A DNA stretch of 45,170 nucleotides, from the NCBI GenBank assembly GCA_003151975.1, contig PLZD01000019.1:1-45170 (forward strand), in the 5' to 3' direction. Of this stretch, positions 6,726 through 14,750 are shown one piece after another (position 1 is the first letter of the stretch; each line of letters starts with the position of its first letter). Both the position numbers and the translations under genes were made by a program. The notes beneath the pieces were generated by a model. The model was not told the origin of the DNA. It searched no databases and worked only from the letters and a program-made list of their open reading frames with translations. Source of the DNA: Elusimicrobiota bacterium (GTDB taxonomy: Bacteria; Elusimicrobiota; Elusimicrobia; UBA1565; UBA9628).

Positions 6726-7034
6726 TCAGCCGTACTTGTACTTCACGCCCATGCCGCCCGCGGGCCAATCGCAGACGATGTTCTCCCACGGGCACAGCAT
6801 GCGGCAGGCGCCGCACTCGATGCAGTTCTCGTAATTGACGATGATCTTCTTGTGGTCGGCTTCCCACTCGTAAACTTTGGCGGGACAAACCGTCGTGCAG
6901 GGCTTGTTGTCGCACTTCGTGACGCAGGGCGAATCCGCGCCCGCGTTCTTCAAAGTGATGTGCGTCTCGGGCGATTTCTTCCACTCGAGCGTTCCCAGCT
7001 TCGCTTCGACCGACTCGCCGCCTTTGACTTCCAT
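6726..7034 (-). CDS. fixX: Ferredoxin-like protein FixX
   Basis: A 102-residue ferredoxin-like electron carrier that partners FixC. The C-terminal cluster site is CIECGACRMLCP (C71, C74, C77, C81), the normal 4Fe-4S pattern. The upstream cysteines C37, C41, C46 and C50 (ending CTTVCPAKVYEW) follow the degenerate first site usual in FixX. The ATG directly follows the fixC stop codon with no gap, so the two are translated together. The last 30 bases of the gene are duplicated in the chimeric scar at 4805-4834. Confidence 0.92.
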   Translation of the reverse strand: MEVKGGESVEAKLGTLEWKKSPETHITLKNAGADSPCVTKCDNKPCTTVCPAKVYEWEADHKKIIVNYENCIECGACRMLCPWENIVCDWPAGGMGVKYKYG

Positions 7035-8333
7035 TTAGATGGCCACCTTGCGCAACGGCATCAAATCCTTGGCCAGCTTGAGCCACCCGCGCTTGCCGAT
7101 CATACCCAAAGCCGTCTTGAGATGCTCGCGCTTGGGCACGCCGTCGGCCGAGAAGCGCAGATGCGCCAGGTCGCAGGCCAGCTGAGGATAGAATTGCAGG
7201 AAATTCTCGCTCTTCTCGACATGCTCCTCGAGATCTTGGATGTCTTCCATGTCCGAGAGCACATACGAGGCCTTGAGCTTGTCGACATACGCGGAAAGCG
7301 ACGCCTTGGAATAATCGCCGCGGACCTTGGCTTCGATGACCGTCTCGCCGGCGAGCTTGCCCGAGGTCATGGCCAGATTGCTGCCCTCACGATACGCAGG
7401 ATTGGTCATTTGGGCAGCATCACCGGCCACGAGGAAGCCGTCAGCCGCCAGCGGCGGCATCGACTTGAAGCCGCCCTCCGGGATCAGGTGCGAGGAATAT
7501 TCTAAAGTTTTTCCACCGGAGATTAATTTCTTGATATACGGATGCCGCTTGACGAGCTCGAGGTGGTCCGAAGGACGCAGGCCTTTCTTCTGGTAATCCG
7601 AGAGCTTGCAGCCGACGCCCAAGGACAGCGACTCCTTGTTCGTGTAAATGAAGACGTATCCCAACATGCCTAAGGAGGTGGAGCCGAACATCTCCATGGT
7701 GCCGCCCTCGCCGGGATTGAGCTGAAAGCGGTCTTCGATAACGCCAGGCGGGAGCGCGATGACTTCCTTGGCGCCGAGCGCGACTTCGGTCGGCTTGAGC
7801 TCGTCAATGAAGCCCGCCTTCTGCGCTACCAGTGAATTGACGCCGTCGCAGGCGATCACGACATGCGCGTTGAGTTCATCCCCATCCGAAGTCTTGATGC
7901 CCGTGATCTTGCCGTCTTTCTTGACGACCTCGCGCACGGTCACGCCGCAGAACACTTCAGCGCCGGCTTCTTCGGCCTTCTTGGCGTACCACTGGTCGAA
8001 CTTGACCCGGATGATCGTGTAGCAGTTCGGAATGCCTTCCAAAAATTTCAGCGACTTGTAGCCGACCGTGACCCAAGAATCATCCGTCGTGATGCACATC
8101 TTCTGCTCGACGACGGGGCGCTCGATGGCGCAATCGGGCTCTTTCCAAAAATTAGGGACGATGTCGTGCAGCATCTTCGAATAAAGGACGGCGCCCTGGA
8201 CATTCTTGGCGCCGGGGTATTCGCCGCGCTCTAGCACAACGACTTTAAGGCCCGCACGAGCCATAGTGATAGCAGCTGATATGCCGGCGGGGCCGGCACC
8301 GACTACGATCGCGTCGTAAATGTCGTCGGACAC
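7035..8333 (-). CDS. fixC: FixC-type electron-transfer flavoprotein:quinone oxidoreductase
   Basis: A 432-residue FAD enzyme of the geranylgeranyl reductase/FixC family. It passes electrons from an electron-transfer flavoprotein to the quinone pool or, within FixABCX, takes part in flavin-based bifurcation. The dinucleotide motif VVGAGPAGISAA is at 10-21. A second FAD motif, GFLVAGDAAQMTNPAYREGSN, lies near 300. Length is standard. The start is GTG at 8331-8333. fixX follows directly. No fixA or fixB is in the window, so the flavoprotein partner must be encoded elsewhere. Confidence 0.92.
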   Translation of the reverse strand: MSDDIYDAIVVGAGPAGISAAITMARAGLKVVVLERGEYPGAKNVQGAVLYSKMLHDIVPNFWKEPDCAIERPVVEQKMCITTDDSWVTVGYKSLKFLEGIPNCYTIIRVKFDQWYAKKAEEAGAEVFCGVTVREVVKKDGKITGIKTSDGDELNAHVVIACDGVNSLVAQKAGFIDELKPTEVALGAKEVIALPPGVIEDRFQLNPGEGGTMEMFGSTSLGMLGYVFIYTNKESLSLGVGCKLSDYQKKGLRPSDHLELVKRHPYIKKLISGGKTLEYSSHLIPEGGFKSMPPLAADGFLVAGDAAQMTNPAYREGSNLAMTSGKLAGETVIEAKVRGDYSKASLSAYVDKLKASYVLSDMEDIQDLEEHVEKSENFLQFYPQLACDLAHLRFSADGVPKREHLKTALGMIGKRGWLKLAKDLMPLRKVAI

Positions 8334-8346
8334 GGAAAGGAGGTCT

Positions 8347-8721
8347 TCAGGTCTTGGCGCGGTCGACGGCGGCTTGCGCCGCTTGCAACAAGTCTTCGGT
8401 CTTGAACGGCTTGGTCATGAAGCCGACGACTTGCGGGAACTTCTGGAAGAGGGTCTTCGAGGGCTCGAGCGCGGTCAGGACGATGATCGGGGTGTCCTTG
8501 GTCGCGGGATCTTGAGAAATCTTGAGCTGGAGGGAGTAGCCGTCGATGCCGGGAAGCATGACGTCGAGCACGAGCAGGTCCGGCTTGATCTTGAGCAGCT
8601 CGTCCCAGGCGTGGCGGCCGTTGTCGCAGGTGTAGACTTCGAAATCAGCTCTTTCGAGCGTATACTTAACGAGGCTCAGCATCTCCGGCTCGTCGTCGAC
8701 AACCAAGACTTTTTTAGCCAT
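8347..8721 (-). CDS. Stand-alone response regulator receiver
   Basis: A 124-residue CheY-like receiver with no output domain. All phosphorylation residues are present: the acid pair D9-D10 (VVDDEPEM), phospho-acceptor D53 (LLVLDVMLPG), T83 (IIVLTALEP) and K104 (MTKPF). It would signal by protein contact. AGGAAG precedes the ATG at 8719-8721. It lies between the CpaF-like ATPase gene (31 bases upstream) and fixC (13 bases downstream), all on the same strand. No histidine kinase is adjacent. Confidence 0.93.
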   Translation of the reverse strand: MAKKVLVVDDEPEMLSLVKYTLERADFEVYTCDNGRHAWDELLKIKPDLLVLDVMLPGIDGYSLQLKISQDPATKDTPIIVLTALEPSKTLFQKFPQVVGFMTKPFKTEDLLQAAQAAVDRAKT

Positions 8722-8752
8722 TTTCTTCCTCGTTCTCTATGCGCTTACGATA

Positions 8753-9808
8753 TCAATTAGACTTGAAGAAATCAAGGGGCGGCTCGTGCCCCTGTTGGCG
8801 GAGCTGGTCGTAGAAACGCGGGATCGAACCCGTGGGCCGAAGCTGAAAGGTCATGCCGGCGGCGGTCTTGCGCGACTCGGTCTTGTAGAGGTCGGCCATC
8901 GTCAAATTCTCGAGCTCCATGCCCGTGACCTCGGCGACCTGCACGACGCGCCGCGAGCCGTCGGCCAGCCGCGCCATGAAGACGATCAGGTCCAAGGCCG
9001 AGGCGATGTTGCCGCGCACGGCCTTGAGCGGCATCTCCGTGCCCGCCATCAAGACCAAGGTCTCGAGGCGTTGGATGGCCTCGCGGCAGGAGTTGGCGTG
9101 CAAAGTGCCCAGCGTGCCCTCGTGGCCGACGTTCATCGCCTGGAGCAAGGCCAGGGCCTCGGGCCCGCGGACCTCGCCCACGATGATGCGGTCGGGGCGC
9201 ATGCGCAAAGTGTTGACGAGCAAGTCGCCCAAGGTCACATCGGGCTGGCCCGCGGCGTCGCGCGTGCGCGTGCGTAGGCTCATGACATGCGGCTGGGTCG
9301 GGGTCAGCTCGGGCGTGTCTTCTAAAATAATCAACCGTTCTTTGGGATCTATCATCTCGATCAAGGCGTTGAGCAAGGTCGTCTTGCCCGAGCTCGTGCC
9401 GCCGACGACGAGAATGTTTTTCTTGTGCTCGATGGCGTAGGACAGGAAGCCCGCGCACTGATGCGAGAGCGCGCCGCCTTCGGCGAGCTGCGGCAGACTT
9501 GGCCTTTTTGAAGGGCGCTTGCGCACGGTGAGGCAGAGCCCGCCACTGACGAGCGGCGGCGCGATCACGTGCACGCGCGAGCCGTCGAGAGCGAGCAGAT
9601 CGGCGTAAGGCCTTGAAGGGCCGAAGACGCCGGGATCGCCGACGAAGGCCTTCAAGATCGCGAGGACGTCCTCGGGCTTGGCCTGCCCCGGCAGCTTCTC
9701 GAGGCCGGCGCCGGACCTCTCGACGTACATCGAGCCGTCCTGGTTGACCATCAGCTCGACGACGGTGCCGTCACGGAGCGCCGCGGCCAGCGTGTCGAGC
9801 TCGGGCAT
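8753..9808 (-). CDS. CpaF/TadA-family secretion ATPase
   Basis: A 351-residue hexameric-type ATPase of the type II/IV secretion superfamily, CpaF/TadA branch, which powers pilus assembly or protein secretion at the inner membrane. Walker A is GGTSSGKTT (136-144). The Asp box is ILEDTPEL (161-168), Walker B RIIVGEVRG (208-215) and the His box GHEGTLGTLHANS (228-240). It is shorter than many CpaF proteins because the N-terminal helical region is reduced. No TadB/TadC or pilin gene is next to it, so the machine is not complete here. The gene follows the small zinc-finger gene by six bases. Confidence 0.9.
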   Translation of the reverse strand: MPELDTLAAALRDGTVVELMVNQDGSMYVERSGAGLEKLPGQAKPEDVLAILKAFVGDPGVFGPSRPYADLLALDGSRVHVIAPPLVSGGLCLTVRKRPSKRPSLPQLAEGGALSHQCAGFLSYAIEHKKNILVVGGTSSGKTTLLNALIEMIDPKERLIILEDTPELTPTQPHVMSLRTRTRDAAGQPDVTLGDLLVNTLRMRPDRIIVGEVRGPEALALLQAMNVGHEGTLGTLHANSCREAIQRLETLVLMAGTEMPLKAVRGNIASALDLIVFMARLADGSRRVVQVAEVTGMELENLTMADLYKTESRKTAAGMTFQLRPTGSIPRFYDQLRQQGHEPPLDFFKSN

Positions 9809-9814
9809 GGCGGC

Positions 9815-9967
9815 TCAGGGCTTGGGGACCGGCACGACCGGTCCCTTGCAGAAGAAGCAGAAGCGCGTCATGCAGCTGGGGCACAGCCATTCCTGGCACT
9901 TCGTGCAGCGGAACAATTTAGGTATCAGAGCTATCTGTTTGTTGCACTTCCCGCACGCGTCGGCCAT
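9815..9967 (-). CDS. Small double zinc-finger protein
   Basis: A 50-residue protein with nine cysteines, too small for routine ORF lists. C5-x2-C8 and C21-x2-C24 (frame MADACGKCNKQ, then FRCTKCQEW) suggest one zinc site, and C29-x2-C32 with C37-x2-C40 (LCPSCMTRFCFFCKG) a second one. This resembles a cross-brace or tandem zinc ribbon. The ATG (9965-9967) is preceded by AGGGGG. It lies 20 bases after the pseudokinase gene and six before the ATPase gene, on the same strand. The even cysteine spacing makes chance unlikely. Function is unknown. Confidence 0.72.
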   Translation of the reverse strand: MADACGKCNKQIALIPKLFRCTKCQEWLCPSCMTRFCFFCKGPVVPVPKP

Positions 9968-9987
9968 TATTCCCCCTTAACTCACCG

Positions 9988-11508
9988 TCAATGTACTCCC
10001 GGGATCACCAGGTTGCGGAAGGCTCCAAAAAACTCGGACGGCGTGCGGAAGCGCCGCGTCGGATCGGGCGACAACGCGCGCGCGAGCAGTTCGTTGACGC
10101 CCTCGGCCAGCGCCGGGGCCAAACTTGACGCTGGTGGAAAGCGCCCCTCGCGCTTGTTCTGGCCCGCCTCGGGGCCCGAGAACGGCCGCGCGCCCGTGAG
10201 CATCTCGTAGAGGCAGACGCCCAGCGAAAATATGTCGGCCTCGGCGCTCGCGCCTCCAGCCTCGACCTCGGGCGCGATGTAGTCGGACTCGGCCGGCTCG
10301 GGCGGCAGCGCGAAGCCCTTGACCTGGACGCTCAAACGCTCGACGAGGATGTGGGCGGGCGTCAGGTGCCCGTGAAAGATGCCGCGGCCGTGGGCGTGCT
10401 CGAGCGCGTCGCACGCGGCCGACACGACGCGCAGAGCCGCTTCGGGCGCCATGCGGCGATCGGGCAGGCGGCCCATCGCCAGCCGCAGCGGCTCGCCGGT
10501 CGCGGGCTCGCAAGCGAGATAAATGTGGCCGCCCTGCTCGAAGACGCCCTCGACGGGCACGATCGCGGCGTGCTTGAGCGCGCCGGCCGCCTTGGCGCGC
10601 GAGAGCAGAGCCGCGTCGCCGCGGCGCAAGCGCTTGAGCACCCGGGCTCGATCCTCGAGGTCCCGGGCCTCGAAGAGGTCGGCCCCGTCGTCGCGGCCCG
10701 AAGACTTGCCGAGAATGTAGCGGCCGCCCAGCACCGCGCCGATCGCGGGCTCGTCGCCGGGCGGCAGAGGCACGCTCATGATCGAGCCGAAGCGCACGCG
10801 GCGCGAGCGGTGGCTGTGCCAGCCCTTGACGATCAAAATTATCAGCATAATCACGACGACCAAGCCGCCCGTGATGGTCTTCCAGGGCAACGGGGCGGAA
10901 CTCTTCGCTTCAGGAACTTTCGCGACAACAACAACAGGCGCGGGAGCTGGCTCCGGGACTACTACCGTGGGTTCAGGCTTGGAGACTGCCGGCGCCGTAG
11001 GCGCCGGTTGCGCGCTTGCCTTCGGCTCGCGCGCCTTTTCTTTTTCCGGGATTACTTTCTCAACGACGGTGTAGCGCTTCTTTGCTTCCTCATAAACGCT
11101 CTTCCAGCGTTTGTCGAGCTCGGCGGCTTTCTCGAAATCGGCGAGGATCTCCGTCGGGGGCGAGTTGAGCCCCTCGCGCGCGGCGGCGCGGTCGAGATAA
11201 CCGGTCGCGCCTCCCGGATTGACCGACACGGCCATATCCGCGTCGGCGAAAGCCTCTTTGAATTTTCCGAGGCCAGTGCGGGCCGCGGCGCGCGTGTCGA
11301 AGGCCGAGGATTTGCGGTAGCCCAGGTCCATCGCCTTCGTCGAGTCCTTCTCGGCGGCGGCGTAATCCTTAGCCTTGAGCTCGGTGGCGGCGCGCTGGAG
11401 GTAGAAATGCGGATCGTCTACGGCCGCGGTCGAAACCGCGACTTCGGCCGCGGAAGCGAAAATAGGGAAAAGCCCTATCAGCGCCGACAAAATCAGAAGA
11501 CGTCTCAT
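9988..11508 (-). CDS. TPR-transmembrane-pseudokinase protein
   Basis: A 506-residue protein. A signal peptide or anchor (1-21) is followed by TPR-like helices (33-140), a proline/valine-rich linker (160-206), one membrane helix (212-228) and a Ser/Thr-kinase-like domain (262-500). The kinase fold is recognisable: a Lys in RARVLKRL (K292), YIAPE (410-414) and DIFSLGVCLYEMLTGARPF. The catalytic residues are lost: HRDLKPxN reads HGHLTPAH (379-386) and DFG reads GFA (398-400). It is therefore a pseudokinase. TPRs would be periplasmic and the kinase-like domain cytoplasmic. It heads the run with the zinc-finger, CpaF and receiver genes, so a scaffold or sensor role is plausible. Confidence 0.8.
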   Translation of the reverse strand: MRRLLILSALIGLFPIFASAAEVAVSTAAVDDPHFYLQRAATELKAKDYAAAEKDSTKAMDLGYRKSSAFDTRAAARTGLGKFKEAFADADMAVSVNPGGATGYLDRAAAREGLNSPPTEILADFEKAAELDKRWKSVYEEAKKRYTVVEKVIPEKEKAREPKASAQPAPTAPAVSKPEPTVVVPEPAPAPVVVVAKVPEAKSSAPLPWKTITGGLVVVIMLIILIVKGWHSHRSRRVRFGSIMSVPLPPGDEPAIGAVLGGRYILGKSSGRDDGADLFEARDLEDRARVLKRLRRGDAALLSRAKAAGALKHAAIVPVEGVFEQGGHIYLACEPATGEPLRLAMGRLPDRRMAPEAALRVVSAACDALEHAHGRGIFHGHLTPAHILVERLSVQVKGFALPPEPAESDYIAPEVEAGGASAEADIFSLGVCLYEMLTGARPFSGPEAGQNKREGRFPPASSLAPALAEGVNELLARALSPDPTRRFRTPSEFFGAFRNLVIPGVH

Positions 11509-11546
11509 CCGGGTTAGGATATAAAATAAATTCTCCGTTTGATAGA

Positions 11547-12293
11547 ATGCTGGCCATGCTCAGGAAAGAGTTCGCGGCCCGGATCTGGTCCAAGCTCATC
11601 GTCCATGACCGCGAGCAGAAACTGCTCGCGCGCGGAGACCGCGTGCTCGCCATGGTCTCCGGCGGTCCCGACTCGGTGTGCCTCGCGCATTTCTTGAGCG
11701 CCATGGCGCGCCGGCGCGCGCTGAAACTGACTTTGCTGCACGTTCATCACGGCCTGCGCGGGCGCGCCGCCGACGACGACGAGCGCTTCGTGGTCGCGTT
11801 GGGGGTCAAGCTCGGCGTGCCGGTCGTGACGGTCAAGGCGCCCGTGGCCGAGCGCGCCGCGGCGCGCGGCAAGGGCCTCGAGGACGCGGGCCGCGAGCTG
11901 CGCTACGACGCGCTCAAACGCATCGCGGAAAAACTCGGGTGCAACAAAGCCGCGACGGGCCATCAGCTCGACGACCAAGCCGAGACCGTCCTGCTTCACC
12001 TCTTACGCGGGACCAAGCTCTCGGCCTTGGCGGGCATCTCGCCGAAACGAGTTCTAAAGAAAGGGCTCGTCTTGATCCGGCCTCTGCTTCCCCTGTCGCG
12101 CGCGGAGGTGCTCGAGTACCTGAAAGTCCACGGCCTCAAGCACCGCCTCGACCGCTCCAACCTCTCGACGCGCTTCACGCGCAATTGGCTGCGGCGCGAC
12201 ATCCTGCCGAAGCTGGCCGCTCGTCAGCCGCAGGTCCGCGAGCACCTCGCGGGCATCGCGGCCCAAGTCCGGACCCTGTCTGACAAGCGCTGA
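11547..12293 (+). CDS. tilS: tRNA(Ile)-lysidine synthase
   Basis: A 248-residue PP-loop ATPase that makes lysidine at position 34 of tRNA-Ile(CAU), letting it read AUA. The PP-loop is SGGPDS (38-43), followed by LHVHHGLRG (about 64-72), GHQLDDQAETVLLHLLRG and a RPLLPLSRAEV segment, all typical of TilS. It is the short form: the C-terminal anticodon-binding extensions of the E. coli enzyme are missing. ATG 11547 is used; ATG 11556 is an alternative. It is divergent from the pseudokinase gene. It is an essential housekeeping gene in most bacteria. Confidence 0.9.
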   Translation: MLAMLRKEFAARIWSKLIVHDREQKLLARGDRVLAMVSGGPDSVCLAHFLSAMARRRALKLTLLHVHHGLRGRAADDDERFVVALGVKLGVPVVTVKAPVAERAAARGKGLEDAGRELRYDALKRIAEKLGCNKAATGHQLDDQAETVLLHLLRGTKLSALAGISPKRVLKKGLVLIRPLLPLSRAEVLEYLKVHGLKHRLDRSNLSTRFTRNWLRRDILPKLAARQPQVREHLAGIAAQVRTLSDKR

Positions 12294-12377
12294 CTAACGC
12301 CTTGTTGCGGCGTTGCGGGGCGGCCGCTATCCTATGCCAATGCATAAGAGACTGCGGGCCGGATTCTCGAGGAAAAA

Positions 12378-13484
12378 ATGATCACATCCAAGCACATCAG
12401 CGAGTTGTTGAACTTCAAGACCCCTTTGTCCAGCGTTGTCAGCTTATACCTGGACGTCTCCCCGGACCAGGACCATCGCCGCGCCCTGAGCCGTCTTATG
12501 CAGTCCGCGCAAGCCGACCCCGCGCTGGCGCAGAATGCCGAGGACCTCGAGCTCATCAAGCGCTTCGTGGAGTCGGAGTTCGAGCCGGAGCGCTGGCGCG
12601 GCCTGGCTGTGTTCAGCAGCAAGCGCTTCGGCCTTTGGCGCGCCTGCCCGCTGCCGGAGACGGTCAAGACTCTGCTGCGCGTCGAGCGCTCGTGCTACCT
12701 CCCCCCGCTGTTCGCGATGACCGACCAGCGTCATCGATTCGGCGTGGCGCTGGCGCGCGACGGGGCGGCGCGATTTCTGGAAGTCTTCATGGGACAGATC
12801 AAGGAGTATGAGGAATTCGCGATTGCCGCCAAGGATTTCGCGAGCGAGCACGATTACCTGAAAAGCGTCTCGGACAGGCTCGACGGCCTGGCGCGCAACC
12901 AGGGCTTCCAGCGCGTCGTCCTCGGGGCCTCTTCAACGCTGTCGCCGAAGCTCGTCAATCATCTGCACTCCTCGGTGCAGCACAACCTGATCCTCGATGA
13001 GAATCTCGGGCCGGACCACGGTACCGACGCCGTGCTCGAGCGCATACTGGCCTGCGAGGCGCAGGCGCGCCAAGTCCGCGAGACCGTGCTGGCCCACCGC
13101 CTCATCGACGCGGCCAAGACCAGCGCGCGCCTGGCGGTGCTCGGCCTAGAGAGAACCTTAGGCGCCTTGCAAAAAGGCCAGGTCCGCCTGCTGCTCGCGC
13201 GCGACGGCTACGCCAAGCTGGGACGACGCTGCCCCGAGTGCTCCACGCTTTCCATCAATTGGACCAAGTGCCCCGACTGCGGCCTGCCGACCGAGACGGT
13301 CTTCGATCTCGTCGGCGAGATGATCGCGCGCGCGCTGGAGGCGCGCTGCGAGGTCGTCAGGCTCCTGCACGACACGCCGCTCGATAACGTCGGCCGCATC
13401 GGCGCCGAGCTGACCTGCAGCCCCACGGAGGGCGCCTCCTCCTCGCTCGCTCGCGCGCGCGAAGAGAAGGCGGCGGCCCGCTAG
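12378..13484 (+). CDS. baeRF-type eRF1-like protein
   Basis: A 368-residue protein resembling the bacterial eRF1-like (baeRF) group. The N-terminus has VVSLYLDVSPDQDHRRAL, matching the 'sVYL...' opening of the group. The C-terminal part resembles eRF1/Pelota domain 3, with GALQKGQVRLLLARDGY, a four-cysteine zinc ribbon (CPECSTLSINWTKCPDCG) and VGRIGAELTCS. This IGA motif matches the end of the domain. These proteins are proposed to act on stalled ribosomes, but their activity in bacteria is largely inferred. GAGGAAAAA precedes the ATG. The M23 peptidase gene begins four bases after the stop. Confidence 0.75.
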   Translation: MITSKHISELLNFKTPLSSVVSLYLDVSPDQDHRRALSRLMQSAQADPALAQNAEDLELIKRFVESEFEPERWRGLAVFSSKRFGLWRACPLPETVKTLLRVERSCYLPPLFAMTDQRHRFGVALARDGAARFLEVFMGQIKEYEEFAIAAKDFASEHDYLKSVSDRLDGLARNQGFQRVVLGASSTLSPKLVNHLHSSVQHNLILDENLGPDHGTDAVLERILACEAQARQVRETVLAHRLIDAAKTSARLAVLGLERTLGALQKGQVRLLLARDGYAKLGRRCPECSTLSINWTKCPDCGLPTETVFDLVGEMIARALEARCEVVRLLHDTPLDNVGRIGAELTCSPTEGASSSLARAREEKAAAR

Positions 13485-13488
13485 AACC

Positions 13489-14412
13489 ATGATCTCTCCA
13501 CGACGGGTGACGTTCCTGGTGGTGCCGCCGGTGGATTTGCCGCTGTGGCGGGCGAGCCTGAGCCTGCGCGCGGCGCTCCTCACCGCGGGGCTTTGGTCGG
13601 CGCTCACGATCGGCGCGGGCTTCATCCTGGGCAGCGGGGCCGACTACGCCATGACCCGGGCCGACAACCAGGTCATGCGCGCGCGCATGGCGCTCATGGC
13701 CGGCGAGATCGCGCGCTCGCGCACGGAAATGGACAAGGCGCGCCAGGCCGACGACCAGCTGCGCGCCTTGCTCGGGATGCCGGGACGCAAGGCCATCATC
13801 GAGGGCTCCGGCGTCGGGGGACCGTCCTCGAGCGACGAAGGCGCGCTGATGTCCGCGTTTCTCAAAGCGCCCGCGCGCGCCAATCCCTCCGCCGTGCACC
13901 AAGACATCGCGGCCATGATCCGCGAGTCGCGCGAGCGCGTCGCGAGCTTCTCGGAGATCTCCCATCACATCGCGGGCAAGCGCAGCTTGTACCGCGCGAC
14001 GCCGATGGGCTGGCCCGCCTCGGGGCGCAGGACCTCCGGGTTCGGCTACCGTTTCTCCCCTTTCTCGGGCGGAGACGACACGGATGTGCGCGAGTTTCAT
14101 CCGGGGCAGGACATCGCCTCGGACGCCGGGTCGGCGATCCGCGCGACGGCCGACGGCGTCGTGGCGCGCGCGGGCTACGCGGGCGGCTACGGCCTGGTGG
14201 TCATGATCAAGCACGAGTGGGGCTACACGACCCTCTTCGGCCACTGCTCGCGGCTGCTCGTCAAGGAAGGACGCAAGGTCTCGCGAGGGGACATCATCGC
14301 CTTGATGGGCTCGACGGGCCGCTCGACGGGGCCGCACGTGCACTACGAGATCTGGCGCAACGGCAAGCGCGTCGACCCGAAGCCGTTCTTGGCCGTGCGC
14401 GACGCCGACTAG
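13489..14412 (+). CDS. M23-family metallopeptidase (murein hydrolase)
   Basis: A 307-residue membrane-anchored LytM/M23 endopeptidase that would cut peptidoglycan cross-links in the periplasm. One membrane segment at about 28-50 is followed by a coiled-coil-like helix (60-90) and the peptidase domain (170-300). The zinc ligands are seen in EFHPGQDIAS (H and D) and GPHVHYEIW (the HxH pair), with a GYGLVVMIKHEWGYTTLFGH segment between them. No active-site residue appears missing. It sits four bases after the baeRF gene and is convergent with the next gene. EnvC/NlpD-like regulation is possible but not shown. Confidence 0.9.
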   Translation: MISPRRVTFLVVPPVDLPLWRASLSLRAALLTAGLWSALTIGAGFILGSGADYAMTRADNQVMRARMALMAGEIARSRTEMDKARQADDQLRALLGMPGRKAIIEGSGVGGPSSSDEGALMSAFLKAPARANPSAVHQDIAAMIRESRERVASFSEISHHIAGKRSLYRATPMGWPASGRRTSGFGYRFSPFSGGDDTDVREFHPGQDIASDAGSAIRATADGVVARAGYAGGYGLVVMIKHEWGYTTLFGHCSRLLVKEGRKVSRGDIIALMGSTGRSTGPHVHYEIWRNGKRVDPKPFLAVRDAD

Positions 14413-14750
14413 GGACGCCGCTCGAGGCCCTGCAGGAATGCGTTGACGATCGACAGCACGCCCGCGAAGGCCAGGGCCCACAGCAAGCCAGCCACATGGA
14501 AGCCCGGCACCAACCACGCCGTCAGTTCCACGCACAAGCCGATGACCACGAAAGTAAAAAGGCCCAGGGTCAGGATATTAATGGGCAAGGTCAAGATGAA
14601 CAGGACGGGCCTGACCAAAGTATTCACGAGTCCCAGCACGACGGCGACGGCCAGAGCCGTGCCGACGCCGTCGATCGACACGCCAGGCAGCACGCTCGCC
14701 GTCACGTAGACCGCGACCGCGCTGATGAGCAGATGGATCAGAATCCTCAT
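14409..14750 (-). CDS. Phage-holin-4-2-like small membrane protein
   Basis: A 113-residue protein with four predicted membrane helices and short loops (about 5-22, 28-47, 55-80, 87-107). The pattern TLAVAVVLGLVNTLVRPVLF-like core (seen here as VVLGLVNTLVRPVLFILTLPINILTLGLF) is the signature of the 'phage holin family 4_2' group, common in bacterial chromosomes and unrelated to known lysis. The ATG overlaps the stop of the upstream metallo-beta-lactamase-fold gene by four bases (ATGA). The end overlaps that of the M23 gene on the other strand. The role is unknown. Confidence 0.85.
   Translation of the reverse strand: MRILIHLLISAVAVYVTASVLPGVSIDGVGTALAVAVVLGLVNTLVRPVLFILTLPINILTLGLFTFVVIGLCVELTAWLVPGFHVAGLLWALAFAGVLSIVNAFLQGLERRP

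Noticed and set aside
12294-12340. AACGCC and GGCGTT hairpin after tilS as a terminator.
   Set aside because: Short stem and no T-run; too weak to call.
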